The notes beneath the pieces are model-generated. The model saw only the letters and a program-made list of their open reading frames with translations, made no database searches and was not told the origin of the DNA. Below, piece after piece: positions 47,973 through 57,634 of a stretch of 64,000 nt of DNA (position 1 is its first letter; every line of letters starts with the position of its first letter). The DNA comes from Clostridium sp. 'deep sea'. GTDB lineage: Bacteria; Bacillota; UBA994; PWPR01. The DNA is taken from contig NZ_CP063353.1 in assembly GCF_014931565.1 (NCBI RefSeq), forward strand, positions 2,914,001-2,978,000. The letters are read 5' to 3'. The translations under genes were made by a program, and so were the position numbers.

Positions 47973-48062
47973 TTGAGAGAAAACAAAGTTATTTGGTGTG
48001 GAACTTGGTATATAGCAGGCATTCTTTTAGGAATGATTATAGTTATAATATCTAGTTGGTAA
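47973..48062 (+). CDS. 29-residue single-span membrane peptide
   Basis: TTG 47973, preceded by GGTGG at 8 bp, encodes a 29-residue peptide: MRENKVIWCG, then TWYIAGILLGMIIVIISSW and TAA at 48060. A short charged head is followed by one hydrophobic helix. It starts 12 bp after the CofE-like gene, so the two are probably co-translated. Not recognised. Small size means chance cannot be excluded, but site, frame and hydrophobic pattern all agree with a real gene. Confidence 0.5.
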   Translation: MRENKVIWCGTWYIAGILLGMIIVIISSW

Positions 48063-48072
48063 ACTGATATGT

Positions 48073-48100
48073 TTTACAGCTATCTTAAACATGCTATAAT
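48073..48100 (+). promoter_or_regulatory. Promoter of fhs
   Basis: TTTACA (48073-48078), 16 bp, TATAAT (48095-48100), 38 bp before the start. Confidence 0.55.
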
Positions 48101-48138
48101 AACTTTGGCAGATAAGCAATATAAGGAGGATTTAACTT

Positions 48139-49803
48139 ATGAAGAGTGATGTACAAATTGCACAAGAAGCTAAAATGCAACCTATTGTAGATATCGCGGC
48201 TAAATTAGGTATTAAGCCTGAAGAACTAGAGCTATATGGTAACCACAAAGCTAAGGTTGATTTAAAATTATGGGATAGAGTAAAGAATAACCCAGACGCT
48301 AAAGTAATACTAGTAACTGCAATTAATCCAACACCTGCAGGTGAAGGTAAAACAACAACCACAGTTGGTTTAGGACAGGCCTTAACACAGCTTGGTAAAA
48401 AAACAGTAATGGCTTTACGAGAGCCCTCTTTAGGCCCTTGTATGGGAGTTAAAGGAGGAGCTGCTGGTGGTGGATATTCTCAGGTAGTTCCTATGGAAGA
48501 CATCAACCTCCAATTTACAGGTGATATTCCTGCAATTCAAACAGCTCATAATCTTTTATGTGCACTAGTAGATAATCATTTATACCATGGCAACGAACTT
48601 AATATTGATACCAGACGTATTGCTATTAGAAGAGTTATGGATATGAATGAACGTGCTTTACGTAGTACTGTTGTAGGTCTTAATGGCAATGGTGTACCAA
48701 GAGAAGATGGGTTTGATATTACAGTAGCATCCGAAGTTATGGCTATTTTCTGCTTAGCAACTGATTTAGAAGACTTAAAGAAACGTTTAAGTAGAATCAT
48801 TGTTGCCTTTAATAAAGATGGAGACCCTGTTACTTGTGGAGACTTAAATGCACAAGGTGCAATGGCATTATTACTTAAAGATGCAATTAAACCTAACCTT
48901 GTACAAACTCTTGAACATGTACCTGTATTTATTCATGGTGGTCCATTTGCTAATATTGCTCATGGTTGTAACAGTGTAATGGCATCTCGTTTTGGCGTTA
49001 AATTAGCTGATTATTTTGTAACAGAGGCTGGTTTTGGGGCTGATTTAGGGGCAGAGAAATTCTTTGATATAAAATGTCGTTTCACAGGATTTAAACCAGA
49101 TGCAGTTGTGTTAGTGGCAACAATAAGAGCTTTAAAAATGAATGGTGGAGTTAAAAAGCAAGACTTAGGTGCTGAAAACATTGAGGCTTTGGCAGCAGGA
49201 TTTGTTAACTTAGCTCGTCACATTGAGAATATAAAGAAGTTTGGTATTCAACCAGTAGTAGCTATTAATAGATTCCCAACCGATACAGAAGCAGAATTAA
49301 AGCTTCTTGAAGAGCGTTGCAACGAATATGGAGCTAGTGTTGCTTTATCTGAGGTATTTACTAAAGGGGGAGACGGTGGAATTGAGTTAGCTAAAAAGGT
49401 TATTGAAGTTGTTGAAGCTGGCGAAGCTAATTTTAACGTACTATACCCTAATGACTTATCTTTACGTAAAAAGATTGAAACAGTAGCTAAAGAAATTTAT
49501 AGAGCTGAAAAAGTTGTTATTAGTAAAAAAGTCCGCCGTAAACTAAAAAATTACGAAGAAATGGGCTACGGCCACTTCCCAGTTTGTATGGCTAAAACTC
49601 AATACTCGTTCTCTGATGATCCTAAAAAATTAGGTGCTCCAGAAGGATTCACCCTAAAAATTAGAGACGTAAGAGTTTCAGCTGGTGCAGGATTTGTAGT
49701 AGCTTTAACCGGTGATATTATGACTATGCCTGGTTTGCCAAAAAAACCTGCTGCTGAAAATATGGATATTTTAGAAGACGGCACTATTGTAGGCTTATTC
49801 TAA
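48139..49803 (+). CDS. fhs: Formate-tetrahydrofolate ligase
   Basis: 554 residues, standard length. P-loop-like [58 protein letters not shown]-like stretch (here LQF), and [14 protein letters not shown] are diagnostic. It activates formate to 10-formyl-THF with ATP, feeding purine synthesis, initiator tRNA formylation and, in acetogens, the methyl branch of the Wood-Ljungdahl pathway. AAGGAGG lies before ATG 48139. A single-gene unit with its own promoter and terminator. Confidence 0.97.
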   Translation: MKSDVQIAQEAKMQPIVDIAAKLGIKPEELELYGNHKAKVDLKLWDRVKNNPDAKVILVTAINPTPAGEGKTTTTVGLGQALTQLGKKTVMALREPSLGPCMGVKGGAAGGGYSQVVPMEDINLQFTGDIPAIQTAHNLLCALVDNHLYHGNELNIDTRRIAIRRVMDMNERALRSTVVGLNGNGVPREDGFDITVASEVMAIFCLATDLEDLKKRLSRIIVAFNKDGDPVTCGDLNAQGAMALLLKDAIKPNLVQTLEHVPVFIHGGPFANIAHGCNSVMASRFGVKLADYFVTEAGFGADLGAEKFFDIKCRFTGFKPDAVVLVATIRALKMNGGVKKQDLGAENIEALAAGFVNLARHIENIKKFGIQPVVAINRFPTDTEAELKLLEERCNEYGASVALSEVFTKGGDGGIELAKKVIEVVEAGEANFNVLYPNDLSLRKKIETVAKEIYRAEKVVISKKVRRKLKNYEEMGYGHFPVCMAKTQYSFSDDPKKLGAPEGFTLKIRDVRVSAGAGFVVALTGDIMTMPGLPKKPAAENMDILEDGTIVGLF

Positions 49804-49814
49804 TAAGTTAATCA

Positions 49815-49847
49815 AAAAGCATTGATGAGATATCAGTGCTTTTTTCT
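49815..49847 (+). terminator. Terminator of fhs
   Basis: AAAAGCATTGA / TCAGTGCTTTT with one wobble pair, then T6. Confidence 0.8.
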
Positions 49848-50130
49848 TTTTTTCCACGGACGCTTTTAGAATCCAACCCATCTGCTGCGTCATACGAGTA
49901 AAATCTCTCAAAGATATACTATATCGTATTATCATTGTTGCAGATTTTCTCTCCGCCTTTATCTAAGCTCAACTCTAGAAGCCACTGCATAATGTGATGG
50001 TGAGCCTGTTAGATTTTAAAGCTTATTTTTTGTGGGGTACTCATTTTGCTCGTATAGTTCGCTCCGTTGTGGTTTATTGCCTAAGTCACTACAGGACTAT
50101 CACGTAAGCATAGCGCAATGTATATACTCC

Positions 50131-50226
50131 GATACCGCAGGTATCCCACCCACGAAATGAAATGAAGCCCACCCCGTATTTTGCAAGGCAAAATACCCAA
50201 ACCGCGAGATGACGACGAGCCCACCA
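50131..50226. repeat. Two tandem hairpin-plus-tail repeat units
   Basis: Unit 1: GATACC-GCA-GGTATC (50131-50145) plus a tail ending CGAAATGAAATGAAGCCCACC. Unit 2: GTATTTTGC-AAG-GCAAAATAC (50176-50196) plus a tail ending CGAGATGACGACGAGCCCACC. The tails agree at 15 of 21 positions, while the hairpin arms differ in sequence but still pair. Confidence 0.6.
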
Positions 50227-50232
50227 CAAAAT

Positions 50233-50256
50233 AAAAAAGAGTCCGAAGACTCATTT
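50233..50256 (-). terminator. Terminator of the minus-strand membrane protein gene
   Basis: Read on the minus strand: GAGTC-TTCG-GACTC followed by TTTTTT. A tetraloop-capped stem just after the stop at 50262. Confidence 0.8.
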
Positions 50257-50261
50257 TTATT

Positions 50262-51551
50262 TTACAAAAACATCATTGTTAACGTTAAAGCAATAATTAA
50301 AGCAAAGGCTACTGAAAAAGCATTGCCTGTGCGTAGAACCAAAGCCGCTGCAATTACAAAATAAAGACTTGTAAATAACAAGGCGTTAAGAATACTAAAT
50401 GCAAGTGTAACACCGCTTATATATAAAATTGTAAACATAGCTATATTACTTAAAACTAATAATATTATTAAACACTTTTTCATTGATAAATGTCTTTCAA
50501 TTTCATACAACAAGTAAGAAAATACTAAAAAACTAATCCATATGATTAACACATACTTATAGATTATATTGCCATTAAACCAGGAACTAAAACTATTATA
50601 TTTAACAGGTAAAGCTGTGGTGCTTATGATAAAAAGTATTAAACCAAATAAAGCATTTAAGGGCAAATACTTAACAAATTTACTGAACTGAACCCTTAAA
50701 TGACCTGAGTAGATATCTCTATTTAATAATAAATAAACTAAACTATAAACTAATGAACCAACTAAATAGGCAGATTTTATATAACTATCAGTAGTTGTAC
50801 AGGCTAAACCTATCCAAATTAAAATTATAAATGCCATATGAAATCTAAAGTCACTAGGAGATGGTTTGCAAAAATAAAAACTTTCTTTTTCAACTTTTTG
50901 ATGTCGTTTGTTTGTCAATAAAATAATAATTCCTAAAACAGCTAAGAATATCATACAATAGCCTAAAGTTATTAAAGCAAAACTAAAAGACTTTAAAGAA
51001 TGGCTATTGTTTTTAATTAAGCCCTTTATGGGGGCATTATTATCTAACAACATAATAGCTTTAAAATTATTTGGAAAAGAGAAAAATTTCTTTCCTGTAG
51101 GTGTAACAATAAAAGGCATGTAATTGTACATTTTTGTTAAAGCATCATTAGTTTTATCTATAAATACAGTTTCGTCACTAGTTTGCAGATATAATTGATT
51201 CATTAAATCGTAATACATACTTTGGGGCATTATTAACAAACAGTCTTTTGTTTCATACACACTGCCTTTAGTTACAATTTTGCCGTAACCATAAATAGCA
51301 AGTGCCATAGGTTCACTTTTATGTAAAATTGGTACTAAATAACCACCATCAGAAAATGAAACATTATTATTATCTATAGTGTAAGTTAAGTCAGAAAAAT
51401 GGCGTGGTGTATCTAGGGTGATTTGCTCTCGTGAATAGCCGGTTTCTGAAATAGGCAATAATAGTAAAATAGTACCAGTTATCAATAAAAATAATGTGAG
51501 TGCAATAAGAATTAGAGTTTGTCTTAGACTTAAACATCTTTTAACTAGCAA
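50262..51551 (-). CDS. Polytopic membrane protein with extracytoplasmic domain, unknown function
   Basis: 429 residues. One N-terminal helix (about 12-33), then a soluble, probably external region (about 35-190) rich in Thr/Ser/Asp with YLVPILHKSEPMALAIYGYGK, then about eight helices (from about 192 to the C-terminus) with a cytoplasmic KRHQKVEKESFYFCKPSP loop. Not recognised. TTG 51551 with GGGAG 7 bp upstream. It is a lone minus-strand gene between fhs and nadC with its own terminator. The architecture recalls sensor or envelope-associated proteins, but no family is claimed. Confidence 0.8.
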   Translation of the reverse strand: MLVKRCLSLRQTLILIALTLFLLITGTILLLLPISETGYSREQITLDTPRHFSDLTYTIDNNNVSFSDGGYLVPILHKSEPMALAIYGYGKIVTKGSVYETKDCLLIMPQSMYYDLMNQLYLQTSDETVFIDKTNDALTKMYNYMPFIVTPTGKKFFSFPNNFKAIMLLDNNAPIKGLIKNNSHSLKSFSFALITLGYCMIFLAVLGIIILLTNKRHQKVEKESFYFCKPSPSDFRFHMAFIILIWIGLACTTTDSYIKSAYLVGSLVYSLVYLLLNRDIYSGHLRVQFSKFVKYLPLNALFGLILFIISTTALPVKYNSFSSWFNGNIIYKYVLIIWISFLVFSYLLYEIERHLSMKKCLIILLVLSNIAMFTILYISGVTLAFSILNALLFTSLYFVIAAALVLRTGNAFSVAFALIIALTLTMMFL

Positions 51552-51668
51552 TTGTTTTCTCCCTTATTAATTATCAAATGGGAAAATTCGAGAACATATG
51601 CAATTTTCCTGCAAATTACTTAAAGTTAATAAAAAAAAACGTAAAAAAAATTTTTATAATTAGTTTAA

Positions 51669-51696
51669 TTGACTTTATACAAAGGTATGCTAAAAT
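51669..51696 (+). promoter_or_regulatory. Promoter of nadC-birA
   Basis: TTGACT (51669-51674), 16 bp, TAAAAT (51691-51696). It leaves a leader of about 180 nt before nadC that contains 12-bp arms CTTTACTTATAT/ATATAAGTAAAG (51770-51781 and 51811-51822). These could form a stem or an operator pair; no NAD-type riboswitch core is recognised. The rest of the 51552-51882 gap is very AT-rich and shows nothing else. Confidence 0.5.
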
Positions 51697-51882
51697 GTTT
51701 TGCAGAAAATTACAAATAACATAACCTAATAAACAGATAAACGTAAATTTTTTGTATTTACACTAATATCTTTACTTATATGTTGCAAAAAAACAATTTT
51801 CTTGATAATAATATAAGTAAAGCAAACAATTAGTAAGATAACTATTTAAACAAAGTATTTTGATATAATTTAGGAGGATAAA

Positions 51883-52734
51883 ATGGAATTAAATAATTTT
51901 ATGATAAAACCAGTTGTTGAAAGGGCTCTTTATGAAGACATTGGTAATTTAGATATAACAACTACAGCATGTATACCAGTCGATATGAGGGCAAAAGCAG
52001 TTATAAGAGTTAAAGAAGATGGTGTTTTAGCAGGTATGCCGGTAGTTAAACTTGTATATCAATTATTAGATCCCAAAATAACAGTTAAAATTTTACAAGG
52101 AGAAGGTAGTGAAGTTAAAGCTGGAACAACTGTAGCAGAAGTAGTTGGACCAGCCAGAGCAATTCTCACTGGAGAAAGGGTAGCGCTAAATTTTATTCAA
52201 CGTTTATCGGGTATTGCAACCAAAACAAAAAAAATGGTGGACATGCTTCAGTTTTACAACTGCCATATTACTGATACGCGTAAAACAACTCCTGGACTCA
52301 GAGATTTACAAAAGTATGCCATACGAGTTGGTGGTGGTGTAAACCATAGATTTAGCTTAGCAGATAACCTTTTAATCAAAGATAATCACATAAAAATATG
52401 TGGTGGTATTAAAACTGCTGTAGCTAAGGCTAGAAGAAGTATAGGCCATACCGTAAAAATTGAAGTTGAGGCAACTACCTTACCACAAGTTCAAGATGCC
52501 CTAGAATCTGCTGCTGATATAATATTACTGGATAATATGGGACTTGAAGATATAAAAGAAGCAGTTATACTAATAGGTAATAAAGCAATAATCGAAGCAT
52601 CTGGTAATATAACAGAAGATATGGTGGTAGACGTAGCGAGAACTGGTGTTCAATATATAGCACTAGGTAGCTTAACACATAGTTATGAATCACTTGATAT
52701 AAGCCTAGACATAGCCTATGGAGATGAAGAATGA
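51883..52734 (+). CDS. nadC: Nicotinate-nucleotide pyrophosphorylase (carboxylating)
   Basis: 283 residues. VALNFIQRLSGIATKT, ITDTRKTTPGLRDLQKYAIRVGGGVNHRF and LIKDNHI are the quinolinate phosphoribosyltransferase signatures. It makes NaMN from quinolinate and PRPP. nadA and nadB, often adjacent, are not here. AGGAGG precedes ATG 51883. It overlaps birA by 4 bp (ATGA). Confidence 0.96.
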   Translation: MELNNFMIKPVVERALYEDIGNLDITTTACIPVDMRAKAVIRVKEDGVLAGMPVVKLVYQLLDPKITVKILQGEGSEVKAGTTVAEVVGPARAILTGERVALNFIQRLSGIATKTKKMVDMLQFYNCHITDTRKTTPGLRDLQKYAIRVGGGVNHRFSLADNLLIKDNHIKICGGIKTAVAKARRSIGHTVKIEVEATTLPQVQDALESAADIILLDNMGLEDIKEAVILIGNKAIIEASGNITEDMVVDVARTGVQYIALGSLTHSYESLDISLDIAYGDEE

Positions 52735-53552
52735 TACTAACTTTAAATGTACAAGATCAAAAAAAAGTACCCCAGTATATAAAAGAGCTGCAAAATCAGA
52801 AATTAAGTAGCCAACTTTTTTATTACGATAATGCTTCATCTACAATGGATATAGGTAAGGATTTAGTGAAAAATAATAAAGCGGATCATGGAGATGTAAT
52901 TCTAGCAGAACATCAACAAGGTGGTAGAGGTAGAAGAGGACGTTTATGGTCCTCTCCAAGTGGCGGTTTATGGTTTACAGTTGTACTAAATCCACCCCTT
53001 ACAGCGGGTAAAAACCCTTTAATTGCTTTGATGTCTGCAGTCTCTGTGGTGCAAGCAATAAAAGATATTACAGGTATAACAGTTTCTATAAAATGGCCTA
53101 ATGATATTTTGTATAACAATAAAAAACTCTGTGGAATAGCCTTAGATTTAGTTTTTGATAGTAAATTTAAGCCCTGGATATTGTTAGGAATAGGTTTAAA
53201 CGTTAATGTTGATACAAATTGTTTACCCAAAGATGTTAAAGATATAGCTACAAGTATCACTAATGAAACAGGTAAACAGCACAATAGAGCTAGTCTACTA
53301 GTATTAATAATTGAAAATTTAATGCTTAATCTAAAAAAATTACAAACGGATGAAGCAGATGCTCTAAATGAGTGGCGTAAATACGATATAACCTTAGGCA
53401 GTACTGTAGATGTATATCCTGTGGCAGGTAAAGAACCCTATGTAGGTACAGCCATAAATATAGATGAAAATGGAGCTCTAATAATCAAAGACTTAAACAA
53501 TGAGCTTAAAACAGTCTTTGCAGCAGATGTATCAGTAAGAATAAAAAAGTAG
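52731..53552 (+). CDS. birA: Biotin-[acetyl-CoA-carboxylase] ligase
   Basis: 273 residues. Catalytic motif GGRGRRGRLWSSPSGGLWFT and KWPNDILYNNKKLCGI are typical of the biotin protein ligase domain, followed by a small C-terminal SH3-like domain. The first 25 residues do not form the DNA-binding helix-turn-helix found in bifunctional BirA, so this is probably a class I ligase without repressor function. It is translationally coupled to nadC. Confidence 0.94.
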   Translation: MILTLNVQDQKKVPQYIKELQNQKLSSQLFYYDNASSTMDIGKDLVKNNKADHGDVILAEHQQGGRGRRGRLWSSPSGGLWFTVVLNPPLTAGKNPLIALMSAVSVVQAIKDITGITVSIKWPNDILYNNKKLCGIALDLVFDSKFKPWILLGIGLNVNVDTNCLPKDVKDIATSITNETGKQHNRASLLVLIIENLMLNLKKLQTDEADALNEWRKYDITLGSTVDVYPVAGKEPYVGTAINIDENGALIIKDLNNELKTVFAADVSVRIKK

Positions 53553-53573
53553 AGAAATATTTGGGTGCATAAA

Positions 53574-54575
53574 ATGAAAACTAATATATATAGAGCAAAC
53601 AAACAAGGAATAGAAAAAGCAGCTTTATTAATAGCTAATAATGAGGTGGTAGCATTTCCCACAGAAACAGTGTATGGTTTGGGGGCAAATGCTTTAAGTG
53701 AAGAGGCCTGTAAAAAAATATTTATTGCCAAAAATAGACCAGCAGATAATCCCCTTATAGTTCATATAGCTAATATTAACCAATTGCATAAGCTAGTTTA
53801 TGAGCCTAGTGAATGTGTTAAGAGCATAATAGAAAAGTTTTGGCCAGGACCTATCTCCATAGTTTTAAACGCTAAACCTTGTGTTCCTAAAATTGTAACA
53901 GCAGGCTTAAATACCGTTGCAATTCGATATCCTAATAATGATATTGCTTTAAGCTTAATAAGCGAGTCAGGCTGTGTAATTGCGGCCCCTAGTGCCAATA
54001 TATCTGGCAAACCCAGCGCTACTAAAGCTGAACATGTTATTAGAGATTTTAATGGCAGGATTTCTGCAGTTATTGAGGCAGATACCTGTGAGTTTGGACT
54101 TGAAAGCACCGTTATAGATGGAACATCAACCCCAATTAAAATACTTAGGCCCGGTGCCGTAACCTATGAAATGTTAAGTGAGATTTGTGAGGTAGAAATA
54201 GCTACTAACCTTAACGATGGAAAGGTATTATCTCCAGGCATGAAGCACCCTCATTATAAGCCAGATGCAAATGTAATACTAATAAAGGGTCAAACAGCTA
54301 CTATAATTAAACACAAGTTAAAAAAATTAGCTAATGATTTATCTAATTACGCAGTATTAGGATTAGCAAATGTGCTAACAGATACAGAGATTAAAGGCGC
54401 AATAATGATCGAGAAAAAAGAAAACACTAGCAGCTACGCAGAGCGTTTGTATAGTTTTTTTAGAGACTGTGATAAACAAAACATCGACCATATAATTCTA
54501 CATGAGGTAGATATAAAAAATATGGGACTGGCCTTAATGAATAGAATAAATAAGGCTGCAAACCAAGTGTTGTAA
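53574..54575 (+). CDS. tsaC: L-threonylcarbamoyladenylate synthase (TsaC/YwlC, Sua5 type)
   Basis: 333 residues. The N-terminal YrdC domain (about 1-210) shows FPTETVYGLGANAL, KIFIAKNRPADNPLIVHI, VAIRYPN and SANISGKPSAT; the C-terminal Sua5 domain contains SPGMKHPHYKPDA. It makes the threonylcarbamoyl-AMP used to build t6A37 in ANN-reading tRNAs. ATG 53574 is taken because GGGTG (53563-53567) is its ribosome site; the in-frame GTG 53565 lies within that site. Confidence 0.95.
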   Translation: MKTNIYRANKQGIEKAALLIANNEVVAFPTETVYGLGANALSEEACKKIFIAKNRPADNPLIVHIANINQLHKLVYEPSECVKSIIEKFWPGPISIVLNAKPCVPKIVTAGLNTVAIRYPNNDIALSLISESGCVIAAPSANISGKPSATKAEHVIRDFNGRISAVIEADTCEFGLESTVIDGTSTPIKILRPGAVTYEMLSEICEVEIATNLNDGKVLSPGMKHPHYKPDANVILIKGQTATIIKHKLKKLANDLSNYAVLGLANVLTDTEIKGAIMIEKKENTSSYAERLYSFFRDCDKQNIDHIILHEVDIKNMGLALMNRINKAANQVL

Positions 54576-54587
54576 GGAGGAACATAG

Positions 54588-55049
54588 GTGAAAGTATTAC
54601 TTGTGTGTACAGGAAACACCTGTAGAAGTAGTATGGCAGAGGTATTACTGAAACAAATAATTGCTGAAAATGGCTTAAGCAGTGAATTTGAGATATCTTC
54701 AGCTGGATTGGCTGCTATAGCTGGAATGCCTGCTGCAAAAAATGCTATTGAGATTATGAAAGAGCATGAACTTGACTTACTAAAACATAAAAGTAGACAA
54801 ATCAGTCCAGATATATTAAAAGTTGACTTAATAATTACCATGACTAATAGACACAAACAAATGTTAATAGGTTATAATAAAGAACTAGAGGATAGAACAT
54901 TTACCCTAAAAGAGCTTGCTGGAGAAGAGCAGGATTTAGATATTATTGATCCATATGGTGGTTCTTTGCAAATATACAGAGATACTGCTACTCAATTAAA
55001 AAAATATTTAACTGAAATATGGCATAAAAAATTAAAAATTTACAATTAA
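54588..55049 (+). CDS. ywlE: Protein arginine phosphatase (YwlE-like)
   Basis: 153 residues. Low-molecular-weight phosphatase loop VCTGNTCRSSMAE (CX5R) with Thr in the third position after Cys pair, as in B. subtilis YwlE, where that Thr gives preference for phospho-arginine over phospho-tyrosine. General acid in DPYGGS. YwlE reverses McsB arginine phosphorylation; mcsB is not in this window. GTG start with AAGGAGGAAC upstream. Between tsaC and rpiB as in Bacillus. Confidence 0.92.
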   Translation: MKVLLVCTGNTCRSSMAEVLLKQIIAENGLSSEFEISSAGLAAIAGMPAAKNAIEIMKEHELDLLKHKSRQISPDILKVDLIITMTNRHKQMLIGYNKELEDRTFTLKELAGEEQDLDIIDPYGGSLQIYRDTATQLKKYLTEIWHKKLKIYN

Positions 55050-55055
55050 CTAGGT

Positions 55056-55084
55056 TTGCCTGTAGCTATTACTTACGTTATAAT
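55056..55084 (+). promoter_or_regulatory. Promoter of rpiB-glyA
   Basis: TTGCCT (55056-55061), 17 bp, TATAAT (55079-55084), about 50 bp before rpiB. Confidence 0.65.
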
Positions 55085-55132
55085 TAACACGTATTTTTAA
55101 TAGTTAAAGAAATCTTTAACCGAGGTGAAGAT

Positions 55133-55573
55133 ATGATAGCAATTGGTAGTGACCATGGAGGAATTATATTAAAGAAAAAGATAATCCAGTGGTTACAAAG
55201 TATAAACTATCAAGTAGAAGATTATGGCACATTCAGTGATGAATCTGTAGATTACCCAGACTACGCCCAAAAAGTTTCTAAAGCTGTGGCTGAAGGCTCG
55301 ACTGACTTGGGTATACTAATATGTGGAACAGGTATTGGCATGGCAATCTCTGCCAACAAGGTAAAGGGTGTAAGAGCTGCTAATGTTTCAGATACCTTTT
55401 CAGCTAGAATGTTTAAAGAACATAATAACGGTAATGTAATATGCCTAGGTGCAAGAGTTTTAGGTGATGAGTTAGCTAAGGATATAATACTGTCATTTTT
55501 AAATGCCTCTTTTGCAGGTGGTAGGCATACAAGAAGAGTTGATAAAATAATGGCATTAGAATCAAAAAACTAA
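55133..55573 (+). CDS. rpiB: Ribose-5-phosphate isomerase B
   Basis: 146 residues. IAIGSDHGGIILK at the start, CGTGIGMAISANKVKGVRAA with the catalytic Cys, and EHNNGNVICLGAR are family signatures. It interconverts ribose-5-P and ribulose-5-P, so it feeds prs. GAGGTGAAG precedes the ATG. ywlG, which follows in Bacillus, is missing and glyA comes next. Confidence 0.96.
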   Translation: MIAIGSDHGGIILKKKIIQWLQSINYQVEDYGTFSDESVDYPDYAQKVSKAVAEGSTDLGILICGTGIGMAISANKVKGVRAANVSDTFSARMFKEHNNGNVICLGARVLGDELAKDIILSFLNASFAGGRHTRRVDKIMALESKN

Positions 55574-55600
55574 ACTATTATAAACAGGGAGGATTATGAA

Positions 55601-56836
55601 ATGAGTATTTTGCAACAAGTAGATCCAGCTATTGCTAAGGCAATCGAAGAGGAGCTAAATCGACAGCGTGGAAACATTGAGCTAATTGCTTCAGAAAACT
55701 TTGTAAGTCGTGCAGTCTTAGAGGCTCAAGGTTCAATTATGACCAACAAATATGCCGAAGGTTATCCCGGAAGAAGATATTATGGTGGTTGTGAAGTAGT
55801 AGATATAGCTGAAAACTTGGCAAGAGATCGTGCTAAAGAACTGTTTGGAGCTGAGTTTGCTAATGTTCAGCCTCACTCTGGTTCTCAAGCAAACATGGGC
55901 GTGTATATGGCTGTATTAAAGCCTGGTGATACAATTTTAGGTATGAGCTTAGACCATGGTGGACACTTAACACACGGTTCTCCAGTGAACTTCTCTGGAA
56001 CACTTTACAATATTGTAGCTTATGGTGTTAATCCAGAATCTGGTATGATTGATTACGAAGATGTACGTGAAAAAGCCCTAGAGCATAAACCAAAAATGAT
56101 TTTAGCAGGTGCTAGTGCCTATTCAAGAACAATCGATTTTAAAAAGTTTAAAGATATTGCGGATGAAGTTGGAGCCTACTTTATGGTAGATATGGCTCAT
56201 ATTGCTGGCTTAGTAGCTGCTGGTTTACATCCAAATCCAGTAGAGTATGCTGATTTTGTTACTACAACTACCCATAAAACATTAAGAGGCCCTCGTGGTG
56301 GTATGATTTTATGCAAAAAGAAATATGCTAAAAAAATTAATAAATGCATTTTCCCTGGTATTCAAGGCGGTCCTTTAATGCATGTAATTTCAGCCAAGGC
56401 TGTTTGTTTCCAAGAGGCATTACAGCCAGAGTTTAAAGAATACGCTCAACGTGTAATTGATAATGCTAGTGCCTTAGCAGAGGGGTTAATGGAGCGTGGC
56501 TTTAATATTGTATCTCATGGTACAGATAACCACTTAATGCTTGTTGATCTTCGTAGTAAAGGTGTAACTGGTAAGGTAGTTGAAAAAGCCCTAGATCAGG
56601 TTGGTATTACTGTAAATAAAAATACTATTCCGGACGACCCTGAGAGTCCATTTGTAACTAGTGGTATTAGAATTGGTACACCTGCAGTTACAACTCGTGG
56701 CATGGGTGTTGCAGAAATGAAGGAAGTTGCAAACTTAATTGCAGATGCTATAGAAAACTTAGATGATAGTGTTGCTTTAGCAAACGTTTCTAAGAGAGTA
56801 AGCAATTTATGTGCTCGTTTCCCATTGTATGCTTAA
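55601..56836 (+). CDS. glyA: Serine hydroxymethyltransferase
   Basis: 411 residues, full length. [38 protein letters not shown] and the PLP lysine motif [14 protein letters not shown] are present. It makes glycine and 5,10-methylene-THF from serine. GGAGG precedes ATG 55601. Its C1 product links to fhs and to dTMP/purine synthesis. Confidence 0.97.
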   Translation: MSILQQVDPAIAKAIEEELNRQRGNIELIASENFVSRAVLEAQGSIMTNKYAEGYPGRRYYGGCEVVDIAENLARDRAKELFGAEFANVQPHSGSQANMGVYMAVLKPGDTILGMSLDHGGHLTHGSPVNFSGTLYNIVAYGVNPESGMIDYEDVREKALEHKPKMILAGASAYSRTIDFKKFKDIADEVGAYFMVDMAHIAGLVAAGLHPNPVEYADFVTTTTHKTLRGPRGGMILCKKKYAKKINKCIFPGIQGGPLMHVISAKAVCFQEALQPEFKEYAQRVIDNASALAEGLMERGFNIVSHGTDNHLMLVDLRSKGVTGKVVEKALDQVGITVNKNTIPDDPESPFVTSGIRIGTPAVTTRGMGVAEMKEVANLIADAIENLDDSVALANVSKRVSNLCARFPLYA

Positions 56837-56850
56837 AATAATAATCTAAA

Positions 56851-56876
56851 ATAGCCCACCTTGTAAGGTGGGCTAT
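56851..56876 (+). terminator. Hairpin after glyA
   Basis: ATAGCCCACC-TTGTAA-GGTGGGCTAT, strong 10-bp stem but no T run behind it, so it may stabilise the 3' end or act as a partial terminator. Confidence 0.55.
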
Positions 56877-56952
56877 TAAGATAGTTAGGCACTTAAACTA
56901 ACTTATATATTGCAACAATTTTAATTATAATGTAACTGTAAATAGTAGTAAT

Positions 56953-56977
56953 ATACCCATCATACTATGGTGGGTAT
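56953..56977 (+). promoter_or_regulatory. Leader hairpin of upp
   Basis: ATACCCATCAT-ACT-ATGGTGGGTAT (one wobble pair), 30 bp before the upp start, followed by TATATT. It could attenuate upp. No PyrR-binding motif (ARUCCNGNGAGGUU) is recognised. Confidence 0.4.
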
Positions 56978-57007
56978 TATATTAATAACTAAAAAGAGGT
57001 GTATTAA

Positions 57008-57634
57008 ATGAAAGTTCATGTACTAAATCATCCCTTAATTCAACATAAGCTAACATATATTAGAGACATTAATACAGGCAATAAAGATTTTAGAGAATTG
57101 GTAGATGAAGTAGCAACGCTTATGGCATACGAAGTTACAAGAGATTTGCCACTTAAAGACCATGAGGTACAGACCCCAGTGTCAATGGCAAAAACAAAAG
57201 TTATTGCTGGTAAAAAGCTGGGAGTTGTACCCATTTTACGGGCTGGTATTGGTATGGTAGATGGCATACTTAAGCTTGTTCCACATGCTAGAGTTGGACA
57301 TATTGGGCTGTACCGCGACCCTGAAACCCTACAGCCAGTTACCTATTACAGTAAGTTTCCTTCAGATATAACTGAAAGAGATTTTATTATAGTAGATCCA
57401 ATGTTAGCTACTGGTGGCTCAGCTATTGCAGCCATTAAAGAATTACTAAAATTGCAAGCAAAATCAGTTAAACTTATGTGTTTAATTGCAGCTCCTGAGG
57501 GCATTAAAGCAGTAAATGAGGCCTGTCCAGAAGCTGAGATTTATGTGGCATGTGTAGATGAAATGTTAAATGATCATGGTTATATTGTACCTGGTTTAGG
57601 TGATGCTGGTGATCGTTTATTTGGAACAAAATAA
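57008..57634 (+). CDS. upp: Uracil phosphoribosyltransferase
   Basis: 208 residues, full length. [25 protein letters not shown], and the PRPP loop [15 protein letters not shown] are clear, and [11 protein letters not shown] ends the protein as usual. It salvages uracil to UMP. AAAGAGGTG precedes the ATG. The stop overlaps the next start (TAATG). Confidence 0.97.
   Translation: MKVHVLNHPLIQHKLTYIRDINTGNKDFRELVDEVATLMAYEVTRDLPLKDHEVQTPVSMAKTKVIAGKKLGVVPILRAGIGMVDGILKLVPHARVGHIGLYRDPETLQPVTYYSKFPSDITERDFIIVDPMLATGGSAIAAIKELLKLQAKSVKLMCLIAAPEGIKAVNEACPEAEIYVACVDEMLNDHGYIVPGLGDAGDRLFGTK

Larger units (their letters stand above)
49848..50261. other. Gene-free interval with hairpin repeats
   Basis: About 410 bp with no supported ORF, between fhs and the converging membrane protein gene. 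Base composition is less AT-rich than around it. The right third holds two tandem hairpin units (50131-50226) and a minus-strand terminator (50233-50256). No function is recognised for 49860-50130. Confidence 0.5.

Noticed and set aside
51770-51822. Riboswitch in the nadC leader
   Set aside because: No conserved core of any riboswitch class I know is visible; only a long-range inverted repeat.
56881-57007. PyrR attenuator before upp
   Set aside because: A hairpin is present but the PyrR-binding consensus is not.
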